64,000 nucleotides of DNA. Origin: Coriobacteriaceae bacterium (lineage in GTDB: Bacteria; Actinomycetota; Coriobacteriia; Coriobacteriales; Coriobacteriaceae). The translations under genes were made by a program, and so were the position numbers. Below, one piece after another: positions 25,309 through 35,527 of the stretch. Where the stretch lies: NCBI GenBank assembly GCA_902835305.1, contig CADFMD010000003.1, forward strand, positions 1 through 64,000. Direction: 5' to 3'. Below the pieces are notes generated by a model that saw only the letters and a program-made list of their open reading frames with translations, was not told the DNA's origin and did no database searches. Numbering within the stretch: the first letter of the stretch is position 1; each line of letters starts with the position of its first letter.

Positions 25309-26871
25309 TTATTTGCCGTCGTCGTCCTCGGCTTCTTCTCTTGCATAGAGCTCCAGCATGCGGCGACGGTATTCGCGCACGGCGAGCTTGGCGCGCTCCA
25401 GGCGGCGGCGCTCACGCGGAGTCAACTTGGACGGGTCAATCTCGTCGCCATAGGTCTTCTCGGCAAGCAGGTGCGCCGCGTCCACGATGCGGGCATCGAT
25501 GTGGCCGCTCGCCGCCTCGGCGGAAAGACGCTCGGCAATCGTATCGAGCGTAGGCAGGCCCTCGAATACGCGACCATGGCCATGCGAAGTCAGCAGCTCA
25601 TGCTCGCGCGCGAGCAAGCTCGCTAGGTCGTGGTGGGCGCGCAGGATGTCGAGCGCATCGGATGGATGCTCGGCAACCTCTGCCACGGCGGCAACCGGCG
25701 CGGCATCGACCACGCGGTAGAAGAGCTGCGCGAGCAGTGGCATCAGGAACACCGTGATGGCGCCGGCCGCCACCATAACCGAAGCGACGTCCTGTGATAA
25801 TGCGCCGGCGTTGACAGCGACGCTCGTCACGGCGACGATAATCGGCAGCGCCGTGGTGCAGTAGAGCGCTACGGTAATGCGGCCGTGGGCAGAAACATCG
25901 CGCGTCTTGGGGCAGATGCCCATGGAGACAACGATGGGCGCGGCACGAATGATCAGCAACGCCGCGATAAAGCCCACGAGCAGACCCGGGCGCGACGCCA
26001 CTGCCGTCAGGTCGATCTTGGCGCCCGATACGGTAAAGAACACCGGAATCAAAAAGCCGTAGGCAAGACCGTCGAGCTTAGTCTCGAGCGTATGGTTGCC
26101 CTCGGGGATGATATAGCGCAGGACAAAGCCCGCGGCAAAAGCGCCCAACACGATATCGAGGCTAAAAATGGCGGAAAACGCCACGAGCGTGACCAGGATG
26201 AGCACTGTGAGGCGCACGAACGTCTGAGAAGTCGTATCGGCGCGCTCCTGAATAAAGGCAAAGAAGCGGCTGCCAATACGCTTGGAGCGGCTGGGGACCA
26301 CGGCAAGCAGCACGCACACCACGGCGAACAGCCCCAGGATCAACAGCGTCTCGACACCCGTACGGGCAGACAGCAGCACCGACATGGCGAGCACGGGTCC
26401 AAGCTCGCCCCACGTACCATAGGCAAGAATCGAATCGCCGACGCGCGTCCCAGCAAGCGACCGCTCGCGCAAGATGGGCATGAGCGCCCCAAGGGCCGTA
26501 GAGGTCAGGGCGAGCGTCACGGCGATACCGTCGAAATGGCTGACCGAGAACCATGGGGTAAAGCGCACGGCAAGCCAGGCGATGCAAAATGTAACAACCC
26601 ACGTGGCCATACCGTAGCGCCCCTCGACGCCCGTGATGTTCTTGGGGTCGATCTCAAAGCCGGCAAGCAGGAACAAAAAGGCCAGGCCAAGCTCGGACAC
26701 GAGCGAGACCTCGGCATCCACATGGATAATGCCGAGCATATGAGGTCCCAGCACCGCACCGAACACGAGCAAAAAGACCGTCTCGGGAACGGGCTTTCCG
26801 GGAATCGCCGAGGCGATAAAAGGACTCGCAAAGGCCACGAGTGCGATGATGGCGAGTGAAACGAATGCCAT
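25309..26871 (-). CDS. Cation:proton antiporter (CPA2 family)
   Basis: A 520-residue membrane protein. The first 400 residues have about 12 hydrophobic segments and CPA2/KefB-like features (LGLAFLFLLAGFEIDP; the LILAYG-type inverted helix; the charged FFTVSGAKIDL). The last 120 residues are hydrophilic, Ala/Arg-rich and charged, forming a cytoplasmic tail without an evident TrkA-N (RCK) domain. It probably exchanges Na+ or K+ for protons. Monocistronic. Its 3' end abuts the hairpin array. Confidence 0.85.
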   Translation of the reverse strand: MAFVSLAIIALVAFASPFIASAIPGKPVPETVFLLVFGAVLGPHMLGIIHVDAEVSLVSELGLAFLFLLAGFEIDPKNITGVEGRYGMATWVVTFCIAWLAVRFTPWFSVSHFDGIAVTLALTSTALGALMPILRERSLAGTRVGDSILAYGTWGELGPVLAMSVLLSARTGVETLLILGLFAVVCVLLAVVPSRSKRIGSRFFAFIQERADTTSQTFVRLTVLILVTLVAFSAIFSLDIVLGAFAAGFVLRYIIPEGNHTLETKLDGLAYGFLIPVFFTVSGAKIDLTAVASRPGLLVGFIAALLIIRAAPIVVSMGICPKTRDVSAHGRITVALYCTTALPIIVAVTSVAVNAGALSQDVASVMVAAGAITVFLMPLLAQLFYRVVDAAPVAAVAEVAEHPSDALDILRAHHDLASLLAREHELLTSHGHGRVFEGLPTLDTIAERLSAEAASGHIDARIVDAAHLLAEKTYGDEIDPSKLTPRERRRLERAKLAVREYRRRMLELYAREEAEDDDGK

Positions 26872-27055
26872 GTGATGCCTTTCTCTTGATTGCGCATCAC
26901 TGTAGCACCCTCGCCGTCCTCAACGCGCCGCGAGCTGTCGTATCATAGTGAGGTTTACAAACATGTGGCTCAAGGCGACCGCAGGGCAGACCCCGCAAAC
27001 CGACCGCTGCCGCATACCGTACCGTACGCCCAACCGATCAGGAAGGCAGGAACCA

Positions 27056-30000
27056 ATGGTCTCTCGTATCTACGTGGAGAAGAAACCCGGGTTCGACGTC
27101 GAGGCTCAGCAGCTCAAGGGCGAGCTGACCGAGATTCTCGGCATCAAGGGCATCGAGGCCCTGAGGATCATCAACCGCTACGACGTCGAGGGCATCGACG
27201 AGGAGCTGTTCCGCTCCTGCGTGCCGACCGTCTTTAGCGAGCCCCAGGTCGATGTGACCTACGACGAGCTCCCCGCAAGCGATGGCGCCGTCTTTGCCGT
27301 CGAATTCCTGCCTGGCCAGTTTGACCAGCGCGCCGACTCCGCCAGCGAGTGCGTGCAGCTCATCAGCCAGGGTGAGCGCCCTGCCGTGCGCTCCGCCAAG
27401 GTCTATATGATCTCGGGCGCCCTGGACGAGGCCGCCATCGAGGCCATCAAGCACTACGTGGTGAACCCCGTCGAAGCGCGCATCGCCTCGCTCGACCTGC
27501 CCGAGACGCTGTACATGGAGACCCCCGAGCCCCAGCCCGTCGAGGTGCTCGACGGTTTCCGCGAGCTCGACGAAGCCGGCCTTGCCGCCTTTATTTCCGA
27601 GCGCGGCCTTGCCATGGACGAGGCGGACATCGCCTTCTGCCAGCAGTACTTCCGCGATGAGGATCGCGACCCCACCATCACCGAGATCCGCGTGATCGAC
27701 ACCTATTGGTCCGACCACTGCCGCCACACCACCTTCGGCACCGTCCTGGACGACGTGACGATCGATGACGCCGTGGTGCAGCAGGCCTTCGACCGCTACA
27801 TGGAGATGCGCCACGAACTCGGCCGCGACGCCAAGCCCGTCTGCCTCATGGACATGGGCACCATCGGCGCCAAGTACCTTAAGAAGACCGGCGTCATGAC
27901 CGATGTCGACGAGTCGGAGGAGATCAACGCCTGCACCGTCAAGGTGAAGGTCGATGTCGACGGCGAGGACCAGGACTGGCTGTTCCTGTTTAAGAACGAG
28001 ACCCACAACCACCCCACCGAGATCGAGCCCTTCGGCGGTGCCGCCACCTGCGTGGGCGGCGCCATCCGCGACCCGCTCTCGGGCCGCAGCTATGTGTATC
28101 AGGCCATGCGTGTCACCGGTGCCGGCGACCCCACCGTCCCGGTTTCCGAGACGCTCGAGGGCAAGCTGCCGCAGCGCAAGCTCGTAACCACCGCTGCCGC
28201 CGGCTACTCCAGCTACGGCAACCAGATCGGCCTTGCCACCGGCCAGGTCAATGAGCTCTATCACCCCGGCTACGTGGCCAAGCGCATGGAGGTCGGTGCC
28301 GTCGTGGGCGCTACCCCGGCAAACCACGTGCGTCGCGAGTGCCCCGCCCCCACCGACAAGATCATCCTGCTGGGCGGCCGCACCGGCCGTGACGGCATCG
28401 GCGGTGCCACCGGCTCCTCCAAGACCCAGAACACCGAGTCCATCGAAACCTCGGGTGCCGAGGTCCAGAAGGGCAACGCCCCAGTCGAGCGCAAGCTGCA
28501 GCGTCTGTTCCGCCGCGGCGACGCTTGCCGTCTGATCAAGCGCTGCAACGACTTTGGCGCCGGCGGCGTCTCGGTCGCCGTGGGCGAGCTTGCCGACGGC
28601 CTGTATGTCGACCTTGACACCGTGACCAAGAAGTACGACGGCCTTGACGGCACCGAGCTCGCTATCTCCGAGTCCCAGGAGCGCATGGCCTGCGCCGTCG
28701 CCGACGATGACGTCGAGGAGTTCATGGGCTACGCCGCCGAGGAGAACCTGGAGGCAACCGTCATCGCCGAGGTTACCGCCGAGCCGCGCATGCGCATGGC
28801 CTGGAACGGCGTCGCCATCGTCGACCTATCCCGCGAGTTCCTCAACTCCAACGGCGCGCCCAAGCACCAGGTCGCCCACGTGTGCGCCCGCAGCGTGTGG
28901 CAGCCCAGCTGGGCCGGCACCACGCTTGCCGAGCGCATGACCTCACTCGTCACCGATCTTAACGTCGCCTCCAACAAGGGCCTTTCCGAGCGCTTCGACT
29001 CCACCATCGGCGCCGCGACCGTGCTCATGCCCTTTGGCGGCAAGACACAGCTCACCCCGAGCTCGGCCATGGTTGCCAAGTTCCCCGTGGACGGCGAGAC
29101 CACCACGGCGAGCGCCATGGCATGGGGCTTCAACCCCTACCTGATGGAGGCCGACCAGTTTGCGGGCGCCTACCTGTCCGTAGTCGAGTCCATCGCCAAG
29201 CTCGTGGCCGCCGGCTTTGAGCACAAGCACGCCTACCTCTCCTTCCAGGAGTACTTCGAGCGTCTGCGCACCGAGGCCGAGCGCTGGGGCAAGCCCACGG
29301 CAGCCGTCCTGGGCGCCCTCATGGCTCAGGTCGACCTGGGTGCCGGCGCCATCGGCGGCAAGGACTCCATGAGCGGTTCGTTTGAGGACGAGGCCGGCGA
29401 GCTCAACGTTCCGCCGACTCTGATCAGCTTCGCTGTGGCCGTGGGCCGCGCGGCCCGCGCCGTCTCGCCCGAGTTCAAGGGCCTCACGCACCGCGTCGTC
29501 CGCATCGCTCCCGCCACCTACGGCGAGGACTACCGCCCCGACGCCCAGCAGCTGCTCGCCGCGTTTGACGCCGTCGAGGCGCTCACTGCCACCGGCGACG
29601 CCCTGGCCGTCTCCACGCCCGGCTACGGTTGCGGCGCCGAGAGCCTCTTTAAGATGTGCGTCGGCAACCAGATCGGTATCGAGCTTGCCGAGGACGTGGA
29701 CGTGGAGAGTCTCTTCACCCCGCTCTACGGCAGCTTTATCGTCGAGCTCGCCGAGGATGCCGAGCTGCCCGAGGTCGCCGACGGCGTTGTCGTCGAGCCC
29801 CTGGGTACCACCGTCGAGGGCTATGTCATCGACACCGGCTCCGAGGTCATCGAGCTCTCCGAGCTCCAAGAGGCCTGGGAGAGCGGCATCGAGGGCGTCT
29901 TTGCCTACCGCAGCGCCGGCGAGCAGCCCGAGGTCGAGACCGTCGACTATCGCGCCAAGGATATCCACGTGTACGGCGGCGCCAAGATCGCCCGCCCGCG

Positions 30001-30802
30001 CGTGATCATCCCCGTGTTCCCCGGCAACAACTGCGAGTACGATAGCGCCCGCGCCTTCCGTGCCGCCGGCGCCGAGGCCGACACCTTCGTGATCAACAAC
30101 CTCACGCCCGAGGCCGTCGCCGAGAGCACCCACGAGCTTGCCCGTCGCATCCGCCAAAGCCAGATCGTCATGATCCCCGGCGGCTTCTCGGGCGGCGACG
30201 AGCCCGACGGCTCCGCCAAGTTCATCACGGCGTTCTTCCGCGCTCCCGAGGTCACTGAGGCAGTCCGCGACCTGCTCAAGGCCCGCGATGGCCTGATGCT
30301 GGGCATCTGCAACGGCTTCCAGGCTCTTGTCAAGCTCGGTCTGGTGCCCTACGGCGACATCGTCGACGCCACGCCCGATGCGCCCACGCTGACGTTCAAC
30401 ACCATCGGTCGCCACCAGAGCCGTCTGGTGCGCACCCGCATCTCGTCCAACCTGTCCCCGTGGCTGTCGCAGTGCAGCCTGGACGACCCCTACACCGTCG
30501 CCATCAGCCACGGCGAGGGCCGCTTTGTCGCCAATGACGAGGTGCTCGCCCAGCTGATCGCCAACGGCCAGGTCGCCACGCAGTACGTGGGCGAGGACGG
30601 CAAGCCCAGCATGGATCTTTCCGTCAACCCCAACGGCTCCGCACTCGCCATCGAGGGCATCACGAGCCCCGACGGCCGCGTCCTGGGCAAGATGGGCCAT
30701 GCCGAGCGTCGCGGCGACAACCTGTACCGCAACGTGCCCGAGCATGTCCCCGGCGACAAGTTCATGCCGATCTTTGAGAGCGGCGTAGCCTACTTCGCCT
30801 AA
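27056..30802 (+). CDS. purL: Phosphoribosylformylglycinamidine synthase, single-chain
   Basis: The fourth step of purine synthesis: FGAR + ATP + glutamine to FGAM. At 1248 residues it is the large one-polypeptide form, carrying a PurS-like N-terminus, two AIRS-type ATP domains (FKNETHNHPTEIEPFGGAATC; IGGKDSMSGSFEDE) and a C-terminal class I glutaminase with nucleophile Cys1085 in GICNGFQ and His1215/Glu1217 in GHAE. No separate purQ or purS is needed. The ATG at 27056 has GGAA/CAGGAA sequences upstream; the frame opens 36 codons earlier without a site. Strong GC3 bias suggests high expression. Confidence 0.95.
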   Translation: MVSRIYVEKKPGFDVEAQQLKGELTEILGIKGIEALRIINRYDVEGIDEELFRSCVPTVFSEPQVDVTYDELPASDGAVFAVEFLPGQFDQRADSASECVQLISQGERPAVRSAKVYMISGALDEAAIEAIKHYVVNPVEARIASLDLPETLYMETPEPQPVEVLDGFRELDEAGLAAFISERGLAMDEADIAFCQQYFRDEDRDPTITEIRVIDTYWSDHCRHTTFGTVLDDVTIDDAVVQQAFDRYMEMRHELGRDAKPVCLMDMGTIGAKYLKKTGVMTDVDESEEINACTVKVKVDVDGEDQDWLFLFKNETHNHPTEIEPFGGAATCVGGAIRDPLSGRSYVYQAMRVTGAGDPTVPVSETLEGKLPQRKLVTTAAAGYSSYGNQIGLATGQVNELYHPGYVAKRMEVGAVVGATPANHVRRECPAPTDKIILLGGRTGRDGIGGATGSSKTQNTESIETSGAEVQKGNAPVERKLQRLFRRGDACRLIKRCNDFGAGGVSVAVGELADGLYVDLDTVTKKYDGLDGTELAISESQERMACAVADDDVEEFMGYAAEENLEATVIAEVTAEPRMRMAWNGVAIVDLSREFLNSNGAPKHQVAHVCARSVWQPSWAGTTLAERMTSLVTDLNVASNKGLSERFDSTIGAATVLMPFGGKTQLTPSSAMVAKFPVDGETTTASAMAWGFNPYLMEADQFAGAYLSVVESIAKLVAAGFEHKHAYLSFQEYFERLRTEAERWGKPTAAVLGALMAQVDLGAGAIGGKDSMSGSFEDEAGELNVPPTLISFAVAVGRAARAVSPEFKGLTHRVVRIAPATYGEDYRPDAQQLLAAFDAVEALTATGDALAVSTPGYGCGAESLFKMCVGNQIGIELAEDVDVESLFTPLYGSFIVELAEDAELPEVADGVVVEPLGTTVEGYVIDTGSEVIELSELQEAWESGIEGVFAYRSAGEQPEVETVDYRAKDIHVYGGAKIARPRVIIPVFPGNNCEYDSARAFRAAGAEADTFVINNLTPEAVAESTHELARRIRQSQIVMIPGGFSGGDEPDGSAKFITAFFRAPEVTEAVRDLLKARDGLMLGICNGFQALVKLGLVPYGDIVDATPDAPTLTFNTIGRHQSRLVRTRISSNLSPWLSQCSLDDPYTVAISHGEGRFVANDEVLAQLIANGQVATQYVGEDGKPSMDLSVNPNGSALAIEGITSPDGRVLGKMGHAERRGDNLYRNVPEHVPGDKFMPIFESGVAYFA

Positions 30803-30840
30803 ACCTTTCCCATCGGGTACAATCCCCTCGGGTAACAACG

Positions 30841-30876
30841 CCCGCCACCGACACATCCGGTGGCGGGTTCTTTTTT
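30841..30876 (+). terminator. Terminator of purL
   Basis: CCCGCCACCG and CGGTGGCGGG form a perfect 10-bp stem followed by TTCTTTTTT. It separates purL from the exporter gene downstream. Confidence 0.92.
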
Positions 30877-30901
30877 GCTTCGCGCATGTAGGAAGGACAT
30901 C

Positions 30902-31837
30902 ATGGAAAGCCGCAAGTCGTATCTCGCCACCCTGCCCGGACTCATCCTGGGCTGTCTCGTTTGCTGCGCGCTCTGGGGCTCCGCCTTCCCCTGCATCAAG
31001 ATCGGTTACGAGCTCTTTGGCATTCCCGCACACGATAGTGCCTCGCAGCTGCTCTTCGCGGGTCTGCGCTTCACGCTTGCCGGCATGCTGGTCATTGTTG
31101 GCATGAGCGTGGCCCAGCGCCGTCCGCTCGTTCCGCAAGCGCGCGATATCAAGCCCATCTTTGTCTTGTCACTCTTCCAGACGATCGGGCAGTACTTCTT
31201 TTTCTACCTTGGTCTCTCCCGTGCAAGCGCTATGTCGAGCTCCATCATCGAGGCCAGCGCCAACTTCCTAGCCATCCTCTTTGCCGCCCTGGCGTTTCGC
31301 ACCGAGAAGCTCAATGCGGCCAAGGTGCTCGGCTGCGTCCTGGGCTTTGCCGGTGTCGCGCTCGTCAACCTTTCGGGCGCAGACGGCACCTTTGGCTTTG
31401 CGCTCGACGGCGAGGGCTTTATCCTGGCCTCCACCGTCGCGGGTGCCCTTTCGACCTGCCTGATCGGCATCTTCTCGCGCGAGCACGACGGCGTCTTGCT
31501 TGCCGCGTGGCAGTTCTTGGTCGGCGGCCTGGTCCTCACCGCCATCGGCTTTTTGATGGGCGGCACGCTGTCCCCCACCGCGATCATCCCCGCCATCGCG
31601 CTCATCATCTACATGGCGCTTATCTCCGCGGTCGCCTACTCGCTGTGGTCGCGCCTGCTCGCCGTCAACCCCGTCAGCCGCGTTTCGGTCTTTGGCTTTA
31701 TGAACCCGGTCTTTGGCGTAGCGCTGAGCGCGCTGCTGCTCGGCGAGGGCGCGGGCACGAGCCCCGTTACCGTCATCGTTGCCCTGCTGTTGGTCTGCGG
31801 TGGCATCATCATTGTCAACAAGCCTAAAAAGGCCTAA
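30902..31837 (+). CDS. EamA/DMT family transporter
   Basis: A 311-residue protein with ten predicted membrane segments arranged as two EamA repeats (first around SASQLLFAGLRFTLAG, second around VSRVSVFGFMNPVFGVALSALLLGE). DMT exporters move amino acids, nucleobases or other metabolites; the substrate cannot be told. ATG at 30902 after GGAAGGA. It lies close after the purL terminator and reads on its own. Confidence 0.85.
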   Translation: MESRKSYLATLPGLILGCLVCCALWGSAFPCIKIGYELFGIPAHDSASQLLFAGLRFTLAGMLVIVGMSVAQRRPLVPQARDIKPIFVLSLFQTIGQYFFFYLGLSRASAMSSSIIEASANFLAILFAALAFRTEKLNAAKVLGCVLGFAGVALVNLSGADGTFGFALDGEGFILASTVAGALSTCLIGIFSREHDGVLLAAWQFLVGGLVLTAIGFLMGGTLSPTAIIPAIALIIYMALISAVAYSLWSRLLAVNPVSRVSVFGFMNPVFGVALSALLLGEGAGTSPVTVIVALLLVCGGIIIVNKPKKA

Positions 31838-31895
31838 CAAACCAGGCCCTTGCATATGCCGCACCTGCAGCGGACATTCGCGTGGTCGCTTTTTT

Positions 31896-33038
31896 CTAGC
31901 GTATCTGGATGCCGGCTTTTTTCTTCTCGTGCTTTACGCGGTAGAGCTCCGCATCGGCAGCGCGAAGCAAGTCTTGCCAGGTATCGACGCCATCACCCAT
32001 CCGTGCGTAGCCGATAGACATCCGCAACAGATACGGCACCTCGGCGCGCGCGAGCTCGTCGTTGATCGCCTCGCACAGATGTATGATGTCCTGCTCTGCT
32101 GTCCCCTTTTGGAGCACTACGAACTCATCGCCGCCATAACGTGCGATAAAGCCACCAGACGCCGAGCAGACATCTTTGAGTGCGGCGGAGATAACCTGAA
32201 GGGCATGGTCGCCCTCCACATGTCCATAGCGATCGTTAATCTGCTTAAAGCCATCAGCGTCCATCATAAGCAGATACACATCGTCCGTATGATCCACATT
32301 TGAAAAGAGCGACAGCATATAGGTCTCAAAGCGGTTGCGGTTGTTGAGGCCAGTCAACGGGTCGGTCGAGATCAGCTGCTCCTGGTAGACGATGTAGAGC
32401 AGCAGGATGCTAATCATTATGCCGACACAAAGGCCGGGCACCGAGTATACGACCTGAAAGGTACCGCCCACCAGAGCGGGAATAGCGAAGAATGCCAGAG
32501 TTCGATAAATGGCCTTCTTTTGTAGGCTTTCAACCCGTAGGGAATGCACAAAAGCATGCAAGGACGTATATATGACGTAGCAGTAGCTCACGATAGGCCG
32601 AATCATATAGGCGACACCGCGGCGGTACACGCCCTGCAAATCGATATAGAACAGGGCGTGCGTCCAGTAACTGGTAAACGCCAGCACGACCACCAGAACC
32701 GTAGGCAACGCTACAAGCACCACCCTATAGCGTGAGGTCACAAGGCGAGAACCCTGCACCGTCTCGGAATAGATAAACCAAATGAGACACGCGATGGCAA
32801 AGAGCGAAAACGAAACCGCGTTGGAAATCCAGTTGGCAGCAATACCCAACGTGCCGTCCACACCGTCCGAAAGCGTCCAGATCATATCGAATAATATGTA
32901 CGCGGCAGAGGTGTAGCCAAGCATGCTAAACAATAGCTGCTGGGTGCTCGAGAATAAAGAGCGACGGCTTCGCGCGGCAAGCCCGATAAGAACAATCATG
33001 CAGAGCAGGAATATCTCAATCTTGAGTGCCTTAACCAC
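31896..33038 (-). CDS. Membrane GGDEF protein, putative diguanylate cyclase
   Basis: A 380-residue protein with about eight hydrophobic segments over residues 4-215, followed by a GGDEF domain (from STDPLTGLNNRNRF) with an intact GGDEF signature at 302-306 and the substrate aspartate region MDADGFKQIND. It is predicted to make cyclic di-GMP from GTP. No RxxD inhibitory site is seen five residues before GGDEF, so product inhibition is not expected. The GTG at 33038 follows AAGGATGG; the longer open frame is discounted. No EAL or PilZ gene is in the window. Confidence 0.85.
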   Translation of the reverse strand: MVKALKIEIFLLCMIVLIGLAARSRRSLFSSTQQLLFSMLGYTSAAYILFDMIWTLSDGVDGTLGIAANWISNAVSFSLFAIACLIWFIYSETVQGSRLVTSRYRVVLVALPTVLVVVLAFTSYWTHALFYIDLQGVYRRGVAYMIRPIVSYCYVIYTSLHAFVHSLRVESLQKKAIYRTLAFFAIPALVGGTFQVVYSVPGLCVGIMISILLLYIVYQEQLISTDPLTGLNNRNRFETYMLSLFSNVDHTDDVYLLMMDADGFKQINDRYGHVEGDHALQVISAALKDVCSASGGFIARYGGDEFVVLQKGTAEQDIIHLCEAINDELARAEVPYLLRMSIGYARMGDGVDTWQDLLRAADAELYRVKHEKKKAGIQIR

Positions 33039-33229
33039 GAGACGCCATCCTTTCAATATCCAAGTGGTCAGAATCGCCCGAATCGTGCCTGGGCAATAAA
33101 CACCCCCCCCTATTCCGTAGGAGTAAAGGGAATCATAGCAGAGCGCCCGAACATAACTGCAAGAAAGCATTCGTTCGGGCGCTCAAGCGGCGCGAATTGC
33201 ACGCCGGCATCATTGATGGATGACGGTTG

Positions 33230-34252
33230 CTACTCGCCATCGATATCAGTCGCGACGGCTTCCTCGATGGCCTCGACACCGGCAGGCGACAGATCCTCCT
33301 TGCCCTGACAGAACTTCTTATCGACCCAGCCGGTCAGAATCGGGGCCATGATTGCCGTGATGATGACGGCGGTGGCGATCTGCGCATACGCGGTGGGCGC
33401 AAGCTCGGCATAGCGCGGAGCGACCTCGGCGAGGGCGACCGGCGTGGTCATGGCCGTGCCGGCAATGGTGGAGCAAGCCACGGCGGCCTTGCCGTTACCG
33501 CCGCACAGGCGCTCGAACGCAAAGGTGATGGGACCGACGACAAACAGCGTGACAAGGCCCAGCAAGATGCCGGAAATGCCGCCGGTGACAAAGCTCGACA
33601 GGCTCATGGACGCACCGAGCTGAAAACCGATGACGGCAATCGCAGGATTGGCGCCGGGGACCAGCAGGTTCTTGATGAACGGGAAGAGGTTGCCCAAAAC
33701 CATACCGATGACAAGCGGCAGGATGGAGCCGACGATGGTGCCCAGCGGGATGTTAGCAAGACCCGAGACGCCCAGGATGATCATGGTAACGGCGGGGCCG
33801 GCCGTAAAGAACAGGATACCGACGGCGCCCTGCTCGGACTCATCGCCAAACTCGCCCATGATGCCCGTATAGAGCGCCATGTTGCAAAACGTGATGCCGC
33901 CGATAATGGAGACCGAGCTCAGGCCCAAAAAGTTGTCGTTAAAGAAATACGCAACGCCCAGGCCCAGCGCAGCTGCCACCACAAGCTTAGGGATCAGTAC
34001 GACGACGCCGGTCTTGATGGCACCCGGCGTGGACTTAAAGCTGATGCCGGCACCCACGAAGAGTAGGATCGCGGCGACGATGGTATTGGAACCGCCGCGA
34101 CAGGCGGCGGTAAAGAAGCCACCGATCTCAAAGACCTGCGGGCAGAAGGTATTGAGCAAAAGGCCGACGATCATCGGGTAGATCATGATGTCGCCCGGGA
34201 TTCGCGGTACTTTGAATTTCTTTTGCTCGTTGGCGGTCGCTTCCTGTGCCAT
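33230..34252 (-). CDS. kdgT: 2-keto-3-deoxygluconate permease
   Basis: A 340-residue membrane protein of the KdgT family with about ten hydrophobic segments and family motifs KVPGDIMIYPMIVGLLLNTF-like start (residues 14-37), GGSNTIVAAILLFVGAGISF and TAMTTPVALAEVAP. It imports 2-keto-3-deoxygluconate, a pectin/uronate breakdown product, by proton symport in characterised members. No kdgK or kdgA gene is nearby, so the true substrate is uncertain. The 191-base gap upstream of the GGDEF start (33039-33229) holds a C9 run near 33103-33112 and no gene. Confidence 0.85.
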   Translation of the reverse strand: MAQEATANEQKKFKVPRIPGDIMIYPMIVGLLLNTFCPQVFEIGGFFTAACRGGSNTIVAAILLFVGAGISFKSTPGAIKTGVVVLIPKLVVAAALGLGVAYFFNDNFLGLSSVSIIGGITFCNMALYTGIMGEFGDESEQGAVGILFFTAGPAVTMIILGVSGLANIPLGTIVGSILPLVIGMVLGNLFPFIKNLLVPGANPAIAVIGFQLGASMSLSSFVTGGISGILLGLVTLFVVGPITFAFERLCGGNGKAAVACSTIAGTAMTTPVALAEVAPRYAELAPTAYAQIATAVIITAIMAPILTGWVDKKFCQGKEDLSPAGVEAIEEAVATDIDGE

Positions 34253-34394
34253 GAAACCCCCATTTCCGTTGACGGGACATAAAAGCCCACGTCACACTTT
34301 GCTACAGTAAAGTTTGACCATGGTACCAGAAGAAGCAGACCGGCTCGGTGAGAAATTCGATTCGTTGTGCCGGGACGCTAAACGTGCCCCGCTC

Positions 34395-34718
34395 TTATAT
34401 GAAGCTCAAAACGATATAGAACACGATGCCCGAGACGCAGCACCACAACATCGACTTTGTCTTGATTGCCACCGCCACGACGCCGGCGGCCGCAATCCAG
34501 GGAATCAAGCCCTGCCACAGGCCGGCGTCGAAAGCGCCAGGGCTTATCAAATCGTTGGCGACCAGCGCCGCAAAGGCGGCAGGCGGAATATAGCCCAAGG
34601 CTTCGGTAACGCGGGGCGACAGCGTTCTCCCGCGCAAGGCAAACGCCGGGGCAATGCGGAAAAACGCGATGGCCGCCCACGACGAGAGCCACAGGACCAA
34701 AAACTCGTTAACGGGCAT
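34395..34718 (-). CDS. azlD: AzlD family branched-chain amino acid transport protein
   Basis: The 107-residue protein has four hydrophobic segments and the small-subunit AzlD character (RIAPAFALRGRTLSPRVTEALGYIPPAAFAAL region). With AzlC it forms an exporter of branched-chain amino acids or analogues. ATG at 34718 with GAGGT upstream; its start overlaps the end of azlC by 11 bases. Confidence 0.85.
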   Translation of the reverse strand: MPVNEFLVLWLSSWAAIAFFRIAPAFALRGRTLSPRVTEALGYIPPAAFAALVANDLISPGAFDAGLWQGLIPWIAAAGVVAVAIKTKSMLWCCVSGIVFYIVLSFI

Positions 34719-35400
34719 CGCGGGCACCTCTTCCTTCGGCGAGGGCATCGCACGCGAGCGCCGCGGCAACGCCGACGAGTACGCTTACCGGCACGGCGAC
34801 ATTCGTCCACCCCAAGAACTTGCATACGGCGACGGATGCCGCAGCCAAAACGGCAGCTACGGCATTGCCGCGCGACAGTCGCTGCGAAAAGAGCAGGCAG
34901 ATAAAGAGCGATGTGCAGACAAAACCTGCAAGAGCGGTGGGGACATCGACAACGGCACCGACAACGGCGCCCATTGTGCACGAGACGCCCCATGTTGCGA
35001 TGAGAATCACGTTGAGCGCAAAGGTCTCGCGCGGACCCCAATCCTGCCCCTCAATCAACTTGGCAAGCGAGATGCCATATGCCTCCTCGGTGAGCGTCGC
35101 GGCAACAGCCAGCGTCTGACGCTTCGAGGCGCCCGCCAGATGCGGTGCGATCGATGCCGAGTAAAGTGCAAAGCGCGAGGAGATTGCGGCGACGCTTGCG
35201 ATAATCGATGCCGCAGGCACGCCCGCCAGCCACAGGTTGCAGACCATAAACTGTCCGCAGCCCGTCACAAACGTGCTGCTCAGGGCAAAAACCATCCATG
35301 GTTCCATCCCCGTCTGCGCCATAATCATTCCGCACGGCGCACCTATCGCAACATAGGTAAGCATCACCGGCCAGACGGTTTTAACGATTTTGAGCACCAT
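34708..35400 (-). CDS. azlC: AzlC family branched-chain amino acid permease
   Basis: A 230-residue membrane protein of the AzlC/YgaZ family, with motifs GAPCGMIMAQTGMEPWMV, STFVTGCGQFM and LTEEAYG. AzlCD exports branched-chain amino acids in characterised cases and so may balance uptake by the liv system at 16-22 kb. The ATG at 35400 follows GAGGA; the 12-codon extension upstream lacks a site. Divergent from the HD gene at 35528. Confidence 0.86.
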   Translation of the reverse strand: MVLKIVKTVWPVMLTYVAIGAPCGMIMAQTGMEPWMVFALSSTFVTGCGQFMVCNLWLAGVPAASIIASVAAISSRFALYSASIAPHLAGASKRQTLAVAATLTEEAYGISLAKLIEGQDWGPRETFALNVILIATWGVSCTMGAVVGAVVDVPTALAGFVCTSLFICLLFSQRLSRGNAVAAVLAAASVAVCKFLGWTNVAVPVSVLVGVAAALACDALAEGRGARDAR

Positions 35401-35527
35401 AGCGTTCCTCGTCCCGACAAGATTTCCGAGCCGCATTCAACGGCGCGGCAGAACCATCGCCCGATGGCAACCGAGTTCACCTACAATTGCCACCGGATCG
35501 AAAGACACAACTTTTTAGGAAGTCATT

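Noticed and set aside
28943..31138. A minus-strand open frame of 731 codons opposite purL
   Set aside because: Shadow of the purL codon bias; no motif, and it crosses the purL terminator.
33103..33112. C-run as a phase-variable tract controlling the GGDEF gene
   Set aside because: It lies upstream of the start codon and outside any reading frame; with one sequence no length variation can be seen.
34314..34904. A plus-strand open frame of 196 codons near azlC/azlD
   Set aside because: Antisense to AzlD and part of AzlC; no motif and no site.
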